From contig NZ_CP011254.1 in NCBI RefSeq assembly GCF_001006005.1, positions 2,604,001 to 2,668,000 of the forward strand: a stretch of 64,000 nucleotides of DNA, in the 5' to 3' direction. The stretch's first letter is position 1. Each line of letters opens with the position of its first letter. Positions 38,350-50,501 of this stretch are shown one piece after another. Origin of the DNA: Serratia fonticola. GTDB lineage: Bacteria; Pseudomonadota; Gammaproteobacteria; Enterobacterales; Enterobacteriaceae. Under the pieces are notes generated by a model. It did no database searches. It was not told the DNA's origin and saw only the letters and a list, made by a program, of their open reading frames with translations. Made by a program: the position numbers and the translations under genes.

Positions 38350-39288
38350 ATGCAGCTAATTCGCGGCATCCATAATATCCGGGCACGCCACCGTGGCTGT
38401 GTGCTCACCATCGGCAACTTTGACGGCGTCCATCGCGGTCACAAGGCGCTGTTGGGGCAGTTGAAGCAGGAAGGGCGACGCCTGGGGTTACCCGTCATCG
38501 TCATGATCTTTGAGCCACAACCGCTGGAACTGTTTGCCGCGGATAAGGCTCCGGCCCGCCTCACGCGTTTGCGTGACAAAGCCAAATACCTGGCGCAGGC
38601 CGGGGTTGATTACCTGTTGTGCGTCAAGTTTGATCCCCGTTTTGCCGCCCATACCGCTCAGGCATTCGTTGCCGAGCTGCTGGTCGAAAAGCTGGGGGTA
38701 AAATTCCTGATGGTGGGGGATGATTTCCGCTTTGGTGCTGGTCGCCAGGGGGACTTCCCGCTGTTAGAGCTTGCCGGGCAAGAATTCGGCTTTGAGGTGG
38801 TCAGCACACCAAGCTTCCGTGAAGGCGACCTGCGCATCAGCAGCACCGCCATCCGCAATGCGCTGCGTGATGATGATTTGCCACTGGCAGAAACCCTGCT
38901 GGGGCATCCTTACAGTATTTCCGGGCGCGTAGTGCATGGCGATGAACTGGGGCGAACCATTGGTTTCCCAACCGCCAACCTGCCGCTCAAACGCCTGGTT
39001 GCCCCGGTGAAAGGGGTGTATGCCGTTGATGTGTATGGCCTGGGCCCCGAGCCTTTGCCGGGCGTGGCCAATATCGGCACGCGCCCTACGGTGGCAGGCG
39101 TACGTCAGCAGTTGGAAGTGCATCTGCTGGACGTAACCATGGATCTTTACGGGCGCCACCTGGATGTGGTGCTGCGCGCAAAATTGCGCAATGAACAGCG
39201 TTTTGCTTCGCTCGATGCGCTAAAGCAGCAAATCGCCAATGATGTGGTGACGGCCCGGACGTTCTTCGGGCTACAGACACCGGCTTAA
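38350..39288 (+). CDS. ribF: Bifunctional riboflavin kinase / FMN adenylyltransferase
   Basis: 312 residues (E. coli 313). The N-terminal FAD synthetase part has the nucleotidyltransferase motif LTIGNFDGVHRGHKALL and STAIRNALRDDD. The C-terminal riboflavin kinase part has GDELGRTIGFPTANL and the ATP/flavin loop GVANIGTRPTV. It makes FMN and FAD from riboflavin. It heads the ribF-ileS-lspA-fkpB-ispH operon; ileS begins 30 bases later. Confidence 0.98.
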   Translation: MQLIRGIHNIRARHRGCVLTIGNFDGVHRGHKALLGQLKQEGRRLGLPVIVMIFEPQPLELFAADKAPARLTRLRDKAKYLAQAGVDYLLCVKFDPRFAAHTAQAFVAELLVEKLGVKFLMVGDDFRFGAGRQGDFPLLELAGQEFGFEVVSTPSFREGDLRISSTAIRNALRDDDLPLAETLLGHPYSISGRVVHGDELGRTIGFPTANLPLKRLVAPVKGVYAVDVYGLGPEPLPGVANIGTRPTVAGVRQQLEVHLLDVTMDLYGRHLDVVLRAKLRNEQRFASLDALKQQIANDVVTARTFFGLQTPA

Positions 39289-39318
39289 TCTACGAACCGA
39301 AACGAGATCGAGAATCTA

Positions 39319-42135
39319 ATGAGTGACTACAAGAATACCCTGAACTTGCCGGAAACAGGGTTCCCGATGCGTGGCGATCTCGCCAAGCGTGAACCTGGCA
39401 TGCTCGCACGTTGGTATGAACAGGATCTGTACGGGATCATTCGTGCCGCCAAAAAGGGCAAGAAATCCTTCATTCTGCATGACGGCCCTCCGTATGCGAA
39501 TGGCAGCATTCACATTGGTCACTCGGTAAACAAGATCCTCAAAGACATTATTATCAAGTCAAAAGGGATGGCTGGCTTTGATTCGCCTTATGTTCCAGGC
39601 TGGGACTGTCACGGTCTGCCTATCGAACTGAAGGTTGAGCAACTGTATGGCAAACCGGGTGAGAAACTGACGCCGGCAGAGTTCCGCCAGAAATGCCGTG
39701 AATATGCTGCCGAGCAGGTTGAAGGCCAGAAGAAAGACTTTATCCGTCTGGGGGTTCTGGGTGACTGGGATCATCCGTACCTGACCATGAATTTTAAAAC
39801 CGAAGCCAACATCATCCGTGCGTTGGGCAAGATCATCAGCAATGGTCATCTGCTCAAAGGCGCCAAGCCGGTGCACTGGTGTACGGACTGCGGTTCTTCC
39901 CTGGCGGAAGCGGAAGTTGAATATTACGACAAAACCTCGCCATCCATCGACGTCGCGTTCCACGCGGTTGATGCGGCGGCGGTGGCCAGCAAGTTTGGCG
40001 TAACCAACGTGAATGGTCCGGTGTCACTGGTGATCTGGACGACCACACCGTGGACGCTGCCTGCCAACCGTGCGATCTCGCTGAACGCAGAATTCGCCTA
40101 TCAGTTAGTGCAGATCGACGGCCAGTGCGTGATCCTGGCAGCCGATCTGGTGGAAAGCGTGATGAAGCGCGCAGGCATCACTTCCTGGGCAGTGCTGGGC
40201 GACTGTAAGGGCAGCGATCTGGAACTGATGCGCTTTACCCATCCGTTTATGGGCTTTGACGTGCCGGCGATCCTGGGCGATCACGTTACGCTGGATGCCG
40301 GTACCGGTGCCGTACATACCGCACCTGGCCACGGCCCGGATGACTTCGTGATCGGCCAGAAATACGGCCTGGAAGTCGCCAACCCGGTTGGCCCGAACGG
40401 CTGCTACCTGACCGGCACCTATCCAACGCTGGACGGTAAATTCGTGTTCAAGGCCAACGATCTGATCGTTGAGCTGCTGCGTGAGAAAGGCGCTTTGTTG
40501 CACGTGGAAAAACTGCAACACAGCTATCCGTGCTGCTGGCGCCACAAAACGCCGATCATCTTCCGTGCCACGCCGCAATGGTTTATCAGCATGGATCAAA
40601 AGGGCCTGCGCAAGCAGTCGCTGGAAGAGATCAAGGGCGTACAGTGGATCCCGGATTGGGGCCAGGCGCGTATTGAAACCATGGTGGCTAACCGCCCAGA
40701 CTGGTGTATCTCACGTCAGCGTACCTGGGGTGTTCCAATGTCCCTGTTCGTGCACAAAGACACTGAGCAGCTTCACCCACGCAGCGTAGAGCTGATGGAA
40801 GAAGTGGCCAAGCGTGTTGAGCAGGACGGGATCCAGGCCTGGTGGGATCTGGACGCTGCCGATATCCTCGGTGCCGAAGCGGCCGATTATGTGAAAGTGC
40901 CAGATACGCTGGACGTTTGGTTCGACTCAGGTTCAACCCATTCTTCCGTGGTTGACGTGCGTCCAGAATTCAACGGCCACTCTGCCGATATGTATCTGGA
41001 AGGTTCCGACCAACATCGTGGCTGGTTCATGTCATCACTGATGATTTCGACCGCCATGAAGGGCAAAGCGCCTTACAAAGAAGTGCTGACCCACGGCTTT
41101 ACCGTCGATGGTCAGGGCCGCAAAATGTCCAAGTCAATCGGCAACACCGTCAGCCCGCAGGACGTTATGAACAAGCTGGGTGGCGACATTCTGCGTCTGT
41201 GGGTCGCGTCTACCGACTACACCGGCGAGATTGCGGTTTCCGACGAAATCCTCAAGCGTGCTGCCGATTCTTATCGCCGCATCCGTAATACCGCGCGTTT
41301 CCTGCTGGCCAACCTGAACGGGTTTGATCCGAGCACTGACTGCGTGGCCCCGGAAGAGATGGTGGTGCTGGATCGCTGGGCCGTAGGTCGTGCAATGGCC
41401 GCGCAACAGGATATCGAGCAGGCCTATGCCAACTACGATTTCCACGAAGTGGTGCAGCGTCTGATGCAGTTCTGCTCGGTAGAAATGGGTTCCTTCTATC
41501 TGGACATCATTAAAGACCGTCAGTACACCGCGAAAAGCGACAGCGTTGCCCGCCGCAGCTGCCAGACCGCTCTGTTCCACATTGCAGAAGCGCTGGTACG
41601 TTGGATGGCACCGATCATGTCGTTTACCGCCGATGAAATCTGGGCCTTCCTGCCAGGTGAGCGCACGCAGTACGTGTTTACCGAAGAGTGGTATGACGGT
41701 CTGTTCGGTCTGGCGGCAGGCGAAGGCATGAACGATGCGTTCTGGGCCGATCTGCTGAAAGTGCGTGGCGAAGTGAACAAGGTGCTGGAGCAGGCGCGTG
41801 CAGACAAGCACATTGGCGGTTCGTTGGAGGCGGCGGTTACGCTGTACGCCGATAGCGATCTGGCAGCGCGTCTGAACAGCCTGCAAGACGAGCTGCGCTT
41901 TGTGTTGCTGACCTCATCGGCCAGCGTAGCACCGTTTGCGGATGCTCCGGCAGATGCGCAGCAAAGCGAACTGTTGAAAGGGCTGAAAATTGCGTTCAGC
42001 AAAGCGGATGGTGAGAAGTGCCCGCGCTGCTGGCATTACACCACCGATGTCGGCCAGGTGGCGGAGCACGCAGAACTTTGCGGCCGCTGTGTGACCAACG
42101 TAGCCGGTGACGGCGAAAAACGTAACTTTGCTTGA
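39319..42135 (+). CDS. ileS: Isoleucyl-tRNA synthetase
   Basis: 938 residues, the E. coli length. Class I signatures: the HIGH-type motif in [18 protein letters not shown] and [10 protein letters not shown] (KMSKS). The large CP1 editing domain that removes misacylated valine lies between them ([28 protein letters not shown]). The C-terminal zinc-binding cysteines CPRCWHY and CGRCV are present. It charges tRNA-Ile in the cytoplasm. lspA begins 13 bases after its stop codon. Confidence 0.99.
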   Translation: MSDYKNTLNLPETGFPMRGDLAKREPGMLARWYEQDLYGIIRAAKKGKKSFILHDGPPYANGSIHIGHSVNKILKDIIIKSKGMAGFDSPYVPGWDCHGLPIELKVEQLYGKPGEKLTPAEFRQKCREYAAEQVEGQKKDFIRLGVLGDWDHPYLTMNFKTEANIIRALGKIISNGHLLKGAKPVHWCTDCGSSLAEAEVEYYDKTSPSIDVAFHAVDAAAVASKFGVTNVNGPVSLVIWTTTPWTLPANRAISLNAEFAYQLVQIDGQCVILAADLVESVMKRAGITSWAVLGDCKGSDLELMRFTHPFMGFDVPAILGDHVTLDAGTGAVHTAPGHGPDDFVIGQKYGLEVANPVGPNGCYLTGTYPTLDGKFVFKANDLIVELLREKGALLHVEKLQHSYPCCWRHKTPIIFRATPQWFISMDQKGLRKQSLEEIKGVQWIPDWGQARIETMVANRPDWCISRQRTWGVPMSLFVHKDTEQLHPRSVELMEEVAKRVEQDGIQAWWDLDAADILGAEAADYVKVPDTLDVWFDSGSTHSSVVDVRPEFNGHSADMYLEGSDQHRGWFMSSLMISTAMKGKAPYKEVLTHGFTVDGQGRKMSKSIGNTVSPQDVMNKLGGDILRLWVASTDYTGEIAVSDEILKRAADSYRRIRNTARFLLANLNGFDPSTDCVAPEEMVVLDRWAVGRAMAAQQDIEQAYANYDFHEVVQRLMQFCSVEMGSFYLDIIKDRQYTAKSDSVARRSCQTALFHIAEALVRWMAPIMSFTADEIWAFLPGERTQYVFTEEWYDGLFGLAAGEGMNDAFWADLLKVRGEVNKVLEQARADKHIGGSLEAAVTLYADSDLAARLNSLQDELRFVLLTSSASVAPFADAPADAQQSELLKGLKIAFSKADGEKCPRCWHYTTDVGQVAEHAELCGRCVTNVAGDGEKRNFA

Positions 42136-42148
42136 GAACACGCGCCTG

Positions 42149-42655
42149 ATGAGTAGACCGATAAGTTCGACCGGCTTGCGCTGGTTATGGTTGGTAGTGG
42201 TGGTGCTGGCGCTGGATTTTTTCAGCAAACAGTGGATCCTGAGTAACTTCGTGCTGGGCCAGACCCAGCCGTTGTTCCCGTCAATCAACCTGTACTACGC
42301 GCGTAACTACGGCGCGGCGTTCAGTTTCCTGGCGGATCACGGTGGCTGGCAGCGCTGGTTCTTTGCCGGTATTGCGATCGCCATCGTGGTGGTGCTGCTG
42401 GTGATGATGTATCGCAGCAGTGCCCAGCAGAAGCTGAACAATATCGCCTATGCCTTTATTATCGGCGGTGCGCTCGGCAACCTGTTTGATCGTCTGTGGC
42501 ATGGCTTTGTGGTCGATTTCATCGACTTTTATATCGGCAACTGGCATTACCCGACCTTCAATCTGGCGGACAGCTTTATCTGCGTCGGTGCCGCCATGAT
42601 CGTGCTGGAAGGGTTCTTGCCAGCGAAGAAAAGCGTCAACAGCGAAGGTAAGTGA
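42149..42655 (+). CDS. lspA: Lipoprotein signal peptidase (signal peptidase II)
   Basis: 168 residues from the ATG at 42149; the frame extends into ileS but homology starts at [14 protein letters not shown]. Four membrane helices. The two catalytic aspartates are in [10 protein letters not shown] and [12 protein letters not shown], and [12 protein letters not shown] is conserved. It cleaves prolipoproteins before the lipidated cysteine in the inner membrane. One base separates it from fkpB. Confidence 0.98.
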   Translation: MSRPISSTGLRWLWLVVVVLALDFFSKQWILSNFVLGQTQPLFPSINLYYARNYGAAFSFLADHGGWQRWFFAGIAIAIVVVLLVMMYRSSAQQKLNNIAYAFIIGGALGNLFDRLWHGFVVDFIDFYIGNWHYPTFNLADSFICVGAAMIVLEGFLPAKKSVNSEGK

Positions 42656-42656
42656 T

Positions 42657-43127
42657 ATGACGGCTCAGGTTAACGGCAACAGCGCAGTGCTGGTGCATTT
42701 TACGCTGAAACTGGCAGATGGAACGACGGCGGAATCCACCCAGGGCAACGGCAAACCAGCGCTGTTCCGCCTGGGCGATGGCAGCCTGTCTGCTCCGCTG
42801 GAACAGCAGCTGATCGGTCTGCGGGCTGGGGACAAGTGTGCGTTTACCCTGCAACCGGAAGCTGCGTTCGGTGCGGAGAACCCGGATCTCATCCAGTTCT
42901 TCTCACGCCGCGACTTCAACGAAACAGGCGTGCCGGATGTCGGCACCATCATGTTGTTTACCGCCATCGACGGCAGTGAAATGCCTGGTGTGGTGCGTGA
43001 AGTGGCGGAAGATTCGATCACCGTTGATTTCAATCATCCGTTGGCGGGGCATCCGGTGACCTTCGATATCGAAGTGCTGGAGATCGACCCGCAGCAGGAG
43101 GAAGCGCATGCAAATATTGCTGGCTAA
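42657..43127 (+). CDS. fkpB: FKBP-type peptidyl-prolyl isomerase FkpB (SlpA)
   Basis: 156 residues (E. coli 149). A two-domain SlpA/SlyD-like protein: an FKBP part ([31 protein letters not shown]) with an inserted chaperone flap ([16 protein letters not shown] and on). It accelerates proline isomerisation and has chaperone activity in the cytoplasm. Its last 20 bases overlap the start of ispH, so the two are translationally coupled. Confidence 0.96.
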   Translation: MTAQVNGNSAVLVHFTLKLADGTTAESTQGNGKPALFRLGDGSLSAPLEQQLIGLRAGDKCAFTLQPEAAFGAENPDLIQFFSRRDFNETGVPDVGTIMLFTAIDGSEMPGVVREVAEDSITVDFNHPLAGHPVTFDIEVLEIDPQQEEAHANIAG

Positions 43128-44061
43128 TCCACGTGGCTTCTGCGCCGGGGTTGATCGTGCGATCAGCATCGTAGAACGTGCGCTGGAGATTTATGGCGCG
43201 CCGATTTACGTCCGTCACGAAGTGGTACATAACCGCTACGTGGTCGAAAGCCTGCGTGAGCGCGGTGCGGTATTTATCGAAGAGATCGCGGAAGTGCCGG
43301 ATGGCTCGATCCTGATCTTCTCTGCCCACGGTGTTTCACAGGCAGTTCGTGCCGAGGCCAAGGCCCGGGATCTGACCATGCTGTTTGATGCTACCTGTCC
43401 GTTGGTGACCAAGGTGCATATGGAAGTGGCCCGTGCCAGCCGTAAGGGCACCGAAGCGATCCTGATTGGCCACGCCGGGCATCCGGAAGTGGAAGGCACC
43501 ATGGGCCAGTACAGTAACCCTCAAGGGGGCATGTACCTGGTTGAGTCGCCGGAAGATGTCTGGCAATTGCAGGTAAAGAACGAGCATAACCTGTGCTTTA
43601 TGACCCAGACTACCTTATCGGTGGACGATACTTCCGACGTGATCGATGCGTTGCGTAAGCGCTTCCCGGATATTATCGGGCCGCGCAAGGACGATATCTG
43701 CTATGCCACCACCAACCGTCAGGAAGCGGTGCGCAGCTTGGCAGGTGATGCCGATGTGGTGCTGGTGGTGGGGTCGAAGAACTCCTCCAACTCCAACCGC
43801 CTGGCCGAGCTTGCCCAGCGTGTGGGGAAACCGGCCTATCTGATCGACTCGGCGGCGGACATTCAGGAATCCTGGTTGAAAGATGCGAGCAACATTGGCG
43901 TCACCGCTGGAGCCTCTGCGCCGGACGTGCTGGTTCAGGACGTCATCAGCCGCTTGAAAGCTTTGGGCGGCAAGGACGTGCAGGAGCTTAGCGGCCGTGA
44001 AGAGAACATCGTGTTTGAAGTGCCGAAAGAACTGCGCATGGATATCAAGCAGATCGACTGA
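43108..44061 (+). CDS. ispH: 4-Hydroxy-3-methylbut-2-enyl diphosphate reductase IspH
   Basis: 317 residues. The three cysteine ligands of the iron-sulfur cluster lie in [21 protein letters not shown] and [10 protein letters not shown]. It is the last enzyme of the MEP pathway and makes IPP and DMAPP from HMBPP using reduced flavodoxin. It is the final gene of the operon; the ATG overlaps the end of fkpB and has GGAGGAAG before it. Confidence 0.98.
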   Translation: MQILLANPRGFCAGVDRAISIVERALEIYGAPIYVRHEVVHNRYVVESLRERGAVFIEEIAEVPDGSILIFSAHGVSQAVRAEAKARDLTMLFDATCPLVTKVHMEVARASRKGTEAILIGHAGHPEVEGTMGQYSNPQGGMYLVESPEDVWQLQVKNEHNLCFMTQTTLSVDDTSDVIDALRKRFPDIIGPRKDDICYATTNRQEAVRSLAGDADVVLVVGSKNSSNSNRLAELAQRVGKPAYLIDSAADIQESWLKDASNIGVTAGASAPDVLVQDVISRLKALGGKDVQELSGREENIVFEVPKELRMDIKQID

Positions 44062-44095
44062 TGGTTTTTCTTACCCCAGGCTTGAGTGTTGCTAC

Positions 44096-44121
44096 GTAGG
44101 GACGCTGCATGCTGCGTCCGT
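44096..44121 (+). repeat. GTAG-type REP element with compensated stem change
   Basis: Same 26-base element as at 14494, beginning GTAGGGACGC and ending GCGTCCGT. Both stem arms differ from that copy by one base (G to A and C to T), and the changes pair with each other, so the palindrome is kept. It lies 34 bases past ispH. Confidence 0.85.
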
Positions 44122-44158
44122 TAAGAGTCTGCAACATTACCACTTTGTCATCTATTTG

Positions 44159-44186
44159 AACGGGGAGCTTTCATGCTCCCCGTTTT
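44159..44186 (+). terminator. Terminator of the ribF-ispH operon
   Basis: 10-bp stem AACGGGGAGC / GCTCCCCGTT, 6-base loop and a short T-run, about 100 bases past ispH and after the REP element. Confidence 0.85.
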
Positions 44187-44220
44187 GCATTTTAACTAGC
44201 TGTAATTACTGGTGTAACAG

Positions 44221-44320
44221 GTAGGAGCCATACAGAACGCCGACACGCCGTAAACCCATCCCTGGGGGCTCGAATCGCGCATCCATGCGCTCAACGGTCG
44301 GCTAACCTGTATGACTCCCC
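44221..44320. repeat. Multi-stem palindromic element upstream of dapB
   Basis: Outer arms GGAGCCATACAG (44224-44235) and CTGTATGACTCC (44307-44318) pair in 11 of 12 positions. A second perfect stem GCCGAC / GTCGGC (44239-44244 and 44297-44302) lies inside it. Two small hairpins fill the centre: CCC-atccct-GGG, and GCGCAT / ATGCGC at 44277-44290. The fold is cloverleaf-like, but no tRNA arm sequences are present. It is probably a dispersed non-coding repeat or MITE-like element; the remaining bases to dapB (44321-44604) are AT-rich and hold its promoter. Confidence 0.7.
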
Positions 44321-44559
44321 TCTGCTTTGGGCTTTATGTGTCGCGATAATAACAGCCGCTATTTAACTTGCAGAAACCCCCTTTACGCCATTCATCGTAA
44401 TGCATAAATAGTGCATGATTATGTAAAACCAGACAGTTGCCGCTAATCGGGTAATTGTTAATCAATTGACAGCGTTACTGATAACATACCGGGCATATCA
44501 TAATTTTCTAATCCGCAAAAAAATCCTCTGGCAGTGGTAAGGTGAGAAAGTTACCCTGA

Positions 44560-45426
<867 letters not shown>

Positions 45427-45480
45427 TTTTAATGAACACCATCGTGATGTGGTTGTGTTGATCATAATGATATGATAATC

Positions 45481-45508
45481 GGACAATAATTTTATTGTCC
45501 TTTTTTTT
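45481..45508 (+). terminator. dapB terminator
   Basis: Stem GGACAATA / TATTGTCC with a 4-base loop followed by eight T, 55 bases after dapB. The next 250 bases (45509-45757) are AT-rich and show no credible gene; a 69-codon frame there has no recognisable homologue. Confidence 0.9.
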
Positions 45509-45757
45509 AACATCAAAAATGAAGCTTACGATTAGTTTTAATTGTGTAGCTATTATTTTTATATGTTATCCAGTCTATTTCCTGTTTTTACTGCCATCTT
45601 TATTGCTCCTCGCATCGATTTTAGCTGTTTTAAGCCATTTTTTCTGTCACTGTGTCTCGCAACCGTTTACTCGGTCAAGTTTGCTGGTGTTTTTGTGCCT
45701 GTGACCCCCTTTAAACCCTGAGGGCAGCAAAAATAATGGAAAAAATGGCGCTTTATC

Positions 45758-45786
45758 TAGACAAGCGGGACGCTCATCATTAAAAT
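45758..45786 (+). promoter_or_regulatory. Candidate carA upstream promoter (P1-like)
   Basis: TAGACA (45758-45763) and TAAAAT (45781-45786) are 17 bases apart, about 110 bases before carA. In E. coli carAB has an upstream pyrimidine- and purine-controlled promoter P1 and a downstream arginine-controlled P2. This site sits where P1 is expected. I did not identify PurR, IHF or PepA sites. Confidence 0.5.
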
Positions 45787-45847
45787 GCGCCCAATTTGCC
45801 AAAAATTGGCCTTGAGGGCGGTTTTTGCATTGATTTAGGGCGTGAAA

Positions 45848-45886
45848 TCTGAATTAATATGCAAATATTGTGATTGATTATTCCTC
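45848..45886 (+). promoter_or_regulatory. Two ARG boxes (ArgR operator) at carA P2
   Basis: Two 18-base boxes, TCTGAATTAATATGCAAA (45848-45865) and TGTGATTGATTATTCCTC (45869-45886), are separated by three bases. Spacing and sequence follow the E. coli carAB operator. Arginine-bound ArgR should repress the downstream promoter, which overlaps these boxes. Confidence 0.9.
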
Positions 45887-45896
45887 GGAGGGTGTT

Positions 45897-47045
45897 TTGA
45901 TTAAGTCAGCGCTATTGGTTCTGGAAGACGGAACCCAATTCCACGGTCGGGCCATCGGGGCAGAAGGTACGGCAGTGGGGGAAGTGGTCTTCAATACCTC
46001 GATGACCGGCTATCAAGAAATCCTCACTGATCCTTCCTACTCCCGCCAGATCGTTACTCTTACTTATCCTCATATCGGCAATGTCGGCACCAATGATTCC
46101 GACGCAGAATCCTCCGCTGTTCATGCTCAAGGCCTTGTCATCCGCGACCTGCCACTGATTGCCAGCAACTACCGCAACGAAATGGGCCTGGCCGATTACC
46201 TCAAGCGTCACAACATTGTGGCGATTGCCGATATCGATACCCGCAAGCTGACCCGCCTGCTGCGTGAGAAAGGCGCACAGAACGGCTGCATCATCGCGGG
46301 CGACCTCACCGATGCCGAGCTGGCGCTGCAAAAAGCCAAGGCTTTCCCTGGCCTGAAAGGCATGGATCTGGCGAAAGAGGTCACCACCAAAGAGGCTTAC
46401 GCCTGGCAACAGGGGAGCTGGACGCTGGAAGGCGATTTACCGGAGGCTAAGCCTGCGGGCGAACTGCCTTACCATGTAGTGGCCTACGATTACGGCGCCA
46501 AGCGTAACATTCTGCGCATGCTGGTGGATCGCGGCTGCCGCCTCACCGTGGTGCCAGCGCAAACCCCTGCGGAAGACGTGCTGAAAATGAATCCGGACGG
46601 CATCTTCCTGTCCAACGGCCCTGGAGATCCGGAGCCATGCGATTACGCCATTACCGCCATCAAACGCTTCCTGGAAACCGATATCCCGGTATTTGGTATC
46701 TGCCTGGGCCACCAACTGTTGGCGCTGGCCAGCGGTGCCAAAACCATGAAGATGAAGCTTGGCCACCACGGCGGTAACCACCCGGTGAAGGATCTGGATA
46801 ACAATACCGTGATGATCACCGCGCAGAACCATGGCTTTGCCGTAGATGAAAATAATCTGCCGAGCACGTTGCGCGTCACGCATAAATCCCTGTTCGACCA
46901 CACGGTGCAGGGCATCCATCGTACCGATAAAGCCGCGTTCAGCTTCCAGGGCCACCCAGAAGCCAGCCCAGGCCCGCACGATGCCGCGCCGCTGTTCGAT
47001 CACTTTATCGAACTGATTGAGACTTACCGTACCAACGCCAAATAA
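45897..47045 (+). CDS. carA: Carbamoyl-phosphate synthase small subunit
   Basis: 382 residues from a TTG at 45897, as in E. coli (UUG start, 382 residues). GGAGGG lies just before it; a GTG nine codons upstream falls within the ARG box and is rejected. The C-terminal class I glutamine amidotransferase has the nucleophile in [12 protein letters not shown] and the His/Glu pair in [13 protein letters not shown]. It releases ammonia from glutamine and channels it to CarB. carB follows after 18 bases. Confidence 0.98.
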   Translation: MIKSALLVLEDGTQFHGRAIGAEGTAVGEVVFNTSMTGYQEILTDPSYSRQIVTLTYPHIGNVGTNDSDAESSAVHAQGLVIRDLPLIASNYRNEMGLADYLKRHNIVAIADIDTRKLTRLLREKGAQNGCIIAGDLTDAELALQKAKAFPGLKGMDLAKEVTTKEAYAWQQGSWTLEGDLPEAKPAGELPYHVVAYDYGAKRNILRMLVDRGCRLTVVPAQTPAEDVLKMNPDGIFLSNGPGDPEPCDYAITAIKRFLETDIPVFGICLGHQLLALASGAKTMKMKLGHHGGNHPVKDLDNNTVMITAQNHGFAVDENNLPSTLRVTHKSLFDHTVQGIHRTDKAAFSFQGHPEASPGPHDAAPLFDHFIELIETYRTNAK

Positions 47046-47063
47046 TCAGGAGCCAGAAAAGCC

Positions 47064-50000
47064 ATGCCAAAACGTACAGATATAAAAAGCATCCTGATCC
47101 TCGGCGCTGGCCCGATCGTTATCGGCCAGGCGTGTGAATTTGACTACTCTGGTGCCCAGGCGTGTAAGGCGCTGCGTGAAGAAGGTTACCGCGTTGTACT
47201 GGTCAACTCGAACCCGGCCACCATCATGACCGACCCGGAAATGGCCGATGCCACCTACATCGAGCCGATCCATTGGGAAGTGGTGCGTAAAATCATCGAG
47301 AAAGAGCGCCCGGATGCGGTGCTGCCAACCATGGGTGGGCAAACCGCGCTGAACTGTGCGTTGGAGCTGGAACGTCAGGGCGTACTGGCCGAGTTCGGCG
47401 TCACCATGATCGGCGCTACCGCCGATGCCATCGACAAAGCCGAAGACCGCCGCCGTTTCGATATCGCCATGAAGAAAATTGGCCTGGATACGGCGCGTTC
47501 CGGCATCGCCCATAATATGGAAGAAGCGTTGGCGGTGGCCGCCGATGTGGGCTTCCCATGCATTATCCGCCCGTCATTTACCATGGGCGGCACCGGTGGC
47601 GGTATCGCCTATAACCGCGAAGAGTTCGAAGAGATCTGCGAGCGCGGTCTGGATCTGTCCCCGACCAAAGAGCTGCTGATTGACGAATCGCTGATCGGCT
47701 GGAAAGAGTACGAGATGGAGGTGGTGCGCGATAAGAATGACAACTGCATCATCGTCTGCTCGATCGAAAACATCGATGCGATGGGTATCCATACCGGTGA
47801 CTCTATCACGGTGGCTCCAGCGCAAACGCTGACCGACAAAGAATACCAAATCATGCGTAACGCCTCGATGGCGGTACTGCGTGAGATCGGGGTGGAAACC
47901 GGCGGCTCCAACGTGCAGTTCTCGGTGAACCCGAAAACCGGCCGCCTGATCGTGATTGAAATGAACCCACGCGTATCCCGTTCATCGGCGCTGGCTTCGA
48001 AAGCGACCGGCTTCCCGATTGCCAAGATCGCCGCCAAGCTGGCGGTGGGTTACACCCTCGATGAGCTGATGAATGACATCACCGGTGGCCGTACGCCAGC
48101 CTCCTTTGAGCCGTCCATCGACTATGTCGTCACCAAGATCCCGCGCTTCAACTTCGAGAAGTTTGCCGGTGCCAACGATCGCCTGACCACCCAGATGAAG
48201 TCGGTCGGCGAAGTGATGGCAATTGGCCGCACTCAGCAGGAGTCATTGCAGAAAGCGCTGCGCGGCCTGGAAGTGGGCGCGACCGGGTTTGATCCGAAAG
48301 TGAGCCTGGACGATCCGGAAGCCTTGACCAAGATCCGCCGTGAGCTGAAGGATGCGGGTTCCGATCGTATCTGGTACATCGCCGATGCTTTCCGCGCCGG
48401 TCTGTCCGTCGATGGTGTGTTCAACCTGACCAACATCGACCGCTGGTTCCTGGTGCAGATTGAAGAGCTGGTGCGTCTGGAAGAGCAGGTTGCCGAAGCG
48501 GGCATCAACGGCCTGAACGCTGATTTCCTGCGCACGCTCAAGCGTAAAGGCTTTGCCGATGCGCGCCTGGCCAAGCTGGCTGGCGTGGCGGAAAGCGAAA
48601 TCCGCAAGCTGCGCCACAGCTTCAACATGCACCCGGTCTACAAACGTGTGGACACCTGTGCGGCAGAATTTGCGACCGACACCGCCTACATGTATTCCAC
48701 CTATGAAGACGAGTGTGAATCCAACCCGACCAACGATCGCCCGAAAATCATGATCCTGGGCGGTGGCCCGAACCGTATCGGCCAGGGCATCGAGTTCGAC
48801 TATTGCTGCGTACACGCCTCGTTGGCGCTGCGCGAAGACGGCTACGAGACCATCATGGTCAACTGTAACCCGGAAACCGTCTCTACCGACTACGACACCT
48901 CGGATCGCTTGTACTTCGAACCGGTGACGCTGGAAGACGTGCTGGAAATCGTGCGCATCGAGAAGCCAAAAGGCGTGATCGTGCAGTACGGCGGGCAAAC
49001 CCCGTTGAAACTGGCGCGTGAGCTGGAAGCGGCAGGCGTGCCGATTATCGGCACCAGCCCGGATGCGATTGACCGTGCCGAAGACCGTGAACGTTTCCAG
49101 CAGGCGGTTAACCGCTTGGGCCTGAAGCAACCGGCCAACGCCACCGTGGCAACCATCGAACAGGCGGTTGAGAAAGCGGCCGGTATCGGTTATCCGCTGG
49201 TGGTGCGCCCATCCTACGTACTGGGTGGCCGTGCGATGGAGATCGTTTACGACGACATCGACCTGCGCCGTTACTTCCAGAACGCGGTTAGCGTGTCCAA
49301 CGATGCGCCAGTGCTGCTGGACCGCTTCCTGGACGACGCGGTAGAAGTGGATGTGGATGCTATCTGTGACGGCGAGCGCGTGCTGATCGGTGGCATCATG
49401 GAGCATATCGAACAGGCTGGCGTCCACTCCGGTGACTCCGCTTGTTCACTGCCAGCCTACACGCTGAGCAAAGAGATCCAGGACGTGATGCGCCAGCAGG
49501 TAGAAAAACTGGCGTTTGAACTGCAGGTTCGTGGTCTGATGAACGTGCAGTTTGCGGTGAAGAACAACGAAGTCTACCTGATCGAAGTGAACCCACGCGC
49601 CGCGCGTACCGTGCCGTTCGTTTCCAAGGCGACCGGCGTACCGCTGGCGAAAGTGGCGGCGCGCGTGATGGCCGGTAAATCGCTGGCCGAACAGGGCGTG
49701 ACCGAAGAGGTTATCCCGCCGTACTACTCGGTCAAGGAAGTGGTGCTGCCGTTCAACAAATTCCCAGGCGTTGACCCGATCCTCGGGCCAGAAATGCGCT
49801 CGACCGGTGAAGTGATGGGCGTTGGCCGCACCTTCGCCGAAGCCTTCTCCAAGGCGATGTTGGGCAGTAACTCCGGCATGAAGAAAGGCCGTGCGCTGCT
49901 GTCGGTTCGCAGTGGGGACAAGGCTCGCGTAGTGGATTTGGCTGCCAGCCTGCTCAAGCAGGGCTTTGAACTGGATGCCACCCACGGCACCGCAGTGGTG

Positions 50001-50285
50001 CTGGGCGAAGCGGGGATTAACCCACGCTTGGTCAACAAGGTGCATGAAGGGCGTCCGCACATTCAGGACCGCATCAAGAACGGCGAGTACACCTACATCG
50101 TTAATACCACGGCGGGGCGTCAGGCGATTGAAGACTCCAAGCTGATCCGCCGCAGTGCGCTGCAGTATAAAGTGCACTACGACACCACGATGAACGGCGG
50201 CTTTGCTACCTCGATGGCGATGAAGGCAGATCCAACCGAGCAGGTGACGTCGGTACAGGAACTGCACGCACGTATCACCAAGTAA
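47064..50285 (+). CDS. carB: Carbamoyl-phosphate synthase large subunit
   Basis: 1073 residues, the E. coli length. Two homologous ATP-grasp halves: the first begins [20 protein letters not shown], the second begins [20 protein letters not shown]. The C-terminal allosteric domain contains [20 protein letters not shown], which takes part in UMP/ornithine/IMP control. It makes carbamoyl phosphate for arginine and pyrimidines. Codons 939-988 (49878-50027) have a diverged copy at 52391-52540, described separately. The native gene is intact and is followed by a good terminator. Confidence 0.98.
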   Translation: MPKRTDIKSILILGAGPIVIGQACEFDYSGAQACKALREEGYRVVLVNSNPATIMTDPEMADATYIEPIHWEVVRKIIEKERPDAVLPTMGGQTALNCALELERQGVLAEFGVTMIGATADAIDKAEDRRRFDIAMKKIGLDTARSGIAHNMEEALAVAADVGFPCIIRPSFTMGGTGGGIAYNREEFEEICERGLDLSPTKELLIDESLIGWKEYEMEVVRDKNDNCIIVCSIENIDAMGIHTGDSITVAPAQTLTDKEYQIMRNASMAVLREIGVETGGSNVQFSVNPKTGRLIVIEMNPRVSRSSALASKATGFPIAKIAAKLAVGYTLDELMNDITGGRTPASFEPSIDYVVTKIPRFNFEKFAGANDRLTTQMKSVGEVMAIGRTQQESLQKALRGLEVGATGFDPKVSLDDPEALTKIRRELKDAGSDRIWYIADAFRAGLSVDGVFNLTNIDRWFLVQIEELVRLEEQVAEAGINGLNADFLRTLKRKGFADARLAKLAGVAESEIRKLRHSFNMHPVYKRVDTCAAEFATDTAYMYSTYEDECESNPTNDRPKIMILGGGPNRIGQGIEFDYCCVHASLALREDGYETIMVNCNPETVSTDYDTSDRLYFEPVTLEDVLEIVRIEKPKGVIVQYGGQTPLKLARELEAAGVPIIGTSPDAIDRAEDRERFQQAVNRLGLKQPANATVATIEQAVEKAAGIGYPLVVRPSYVLGGRAMEIVYDDIDLRRYFQNAVSVSNDAPVLLDRFLDDAVEVDVDAICDGERVLIGGIMEHIEQAGVHSGDSACSLPAYTLSKEIQDVMRQQVEKLAFELQVRGLMNVQFAVKNNEVYLIEVNPRAARTVPFVSKATGVPLAKVAARVMAGKSLAEQGVTEEVIPPYYSVKEVVLPFNKFPGVDPILGPEMRSTGEVMGVGRTFAEAFSKAMLGSNSGMKKGRALLSVRSGDKARVVDLAASLLKQGFELDATHGTAVVLGEAGINPRLVNKVHEGRPHIQDRIKNGEYTYIVNTTAGRQAIEDSKLIRRSALQYKVHYDTTMNGGFATSMAMKADPTEQVTSVQELHARITK

Positions 50286-50307
50286 GTTAATAACTTGGCT
50301 ATCACTG

Positions 50308-50334
50308 AGGCGCTGCTTTTGCAGCGCCTTTTTT
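50308..50334 (+). terminator. carAB terminator
   Basis: Stem AGGCGCTGC / GCAGCGCCT with a TTTT loop and a T-run, 22 bases after carB. Confidence 0.93.
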
Positions 50335-50402
50335 ATTGCTGGAGCAACCCAATAGTGATGATTTGCGACTTGTGCTGATTTTGTGGGGGTACGTCATATT
50401 TT

Positions 50403-50426
50403 TGGGATGATAAATTTGATATCCCA
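50403..50426 (+). promoter_or_regulatory. Imperfect palindrome upstream of the dioxygenase gene, candidate operator
   Basis: TGGGAT...AAATTT...ATCCCA: outer arms of six (50403-50408 and 50421-50426) and a central AAATTT are symmetric, with GAT triplets between them. It lies 75 bases before the dioxygenase start in an AT-rich 167-base stretch after the carB terminator. No regulator gene is adjacent, so the factor is unknown. Confidence 0.4.
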
Positions 50427-50501
50427 TTATCTTTATCTACTTTTAATGATGATTACTGTTATTTTCTGTTGCAAAACGGACCTGTTCAATAAGGTGTCAT
50501 C

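Noticed and set aside
44221..44330. tRNA gene suggested by nested stems before dapB
   Set aside because: The stems do not have tRNA arm lengths, and no TTCGA T-loop, anticodon arm or CCA end is present.
45495..45704. 69-codon open frame between dapB and carA
   Set aside because: It overlaps the dapB terminator, lacks a ribosome site and is hydrophobic low-complexity sequence typical of translated AT-rich DNA.
48243..49427. 394-codon open frame on the minus strand inside carB
   Set aside because: Antisense to intact carB. Long shadow frames are common in GC-biased codons, and its composition is atypical.
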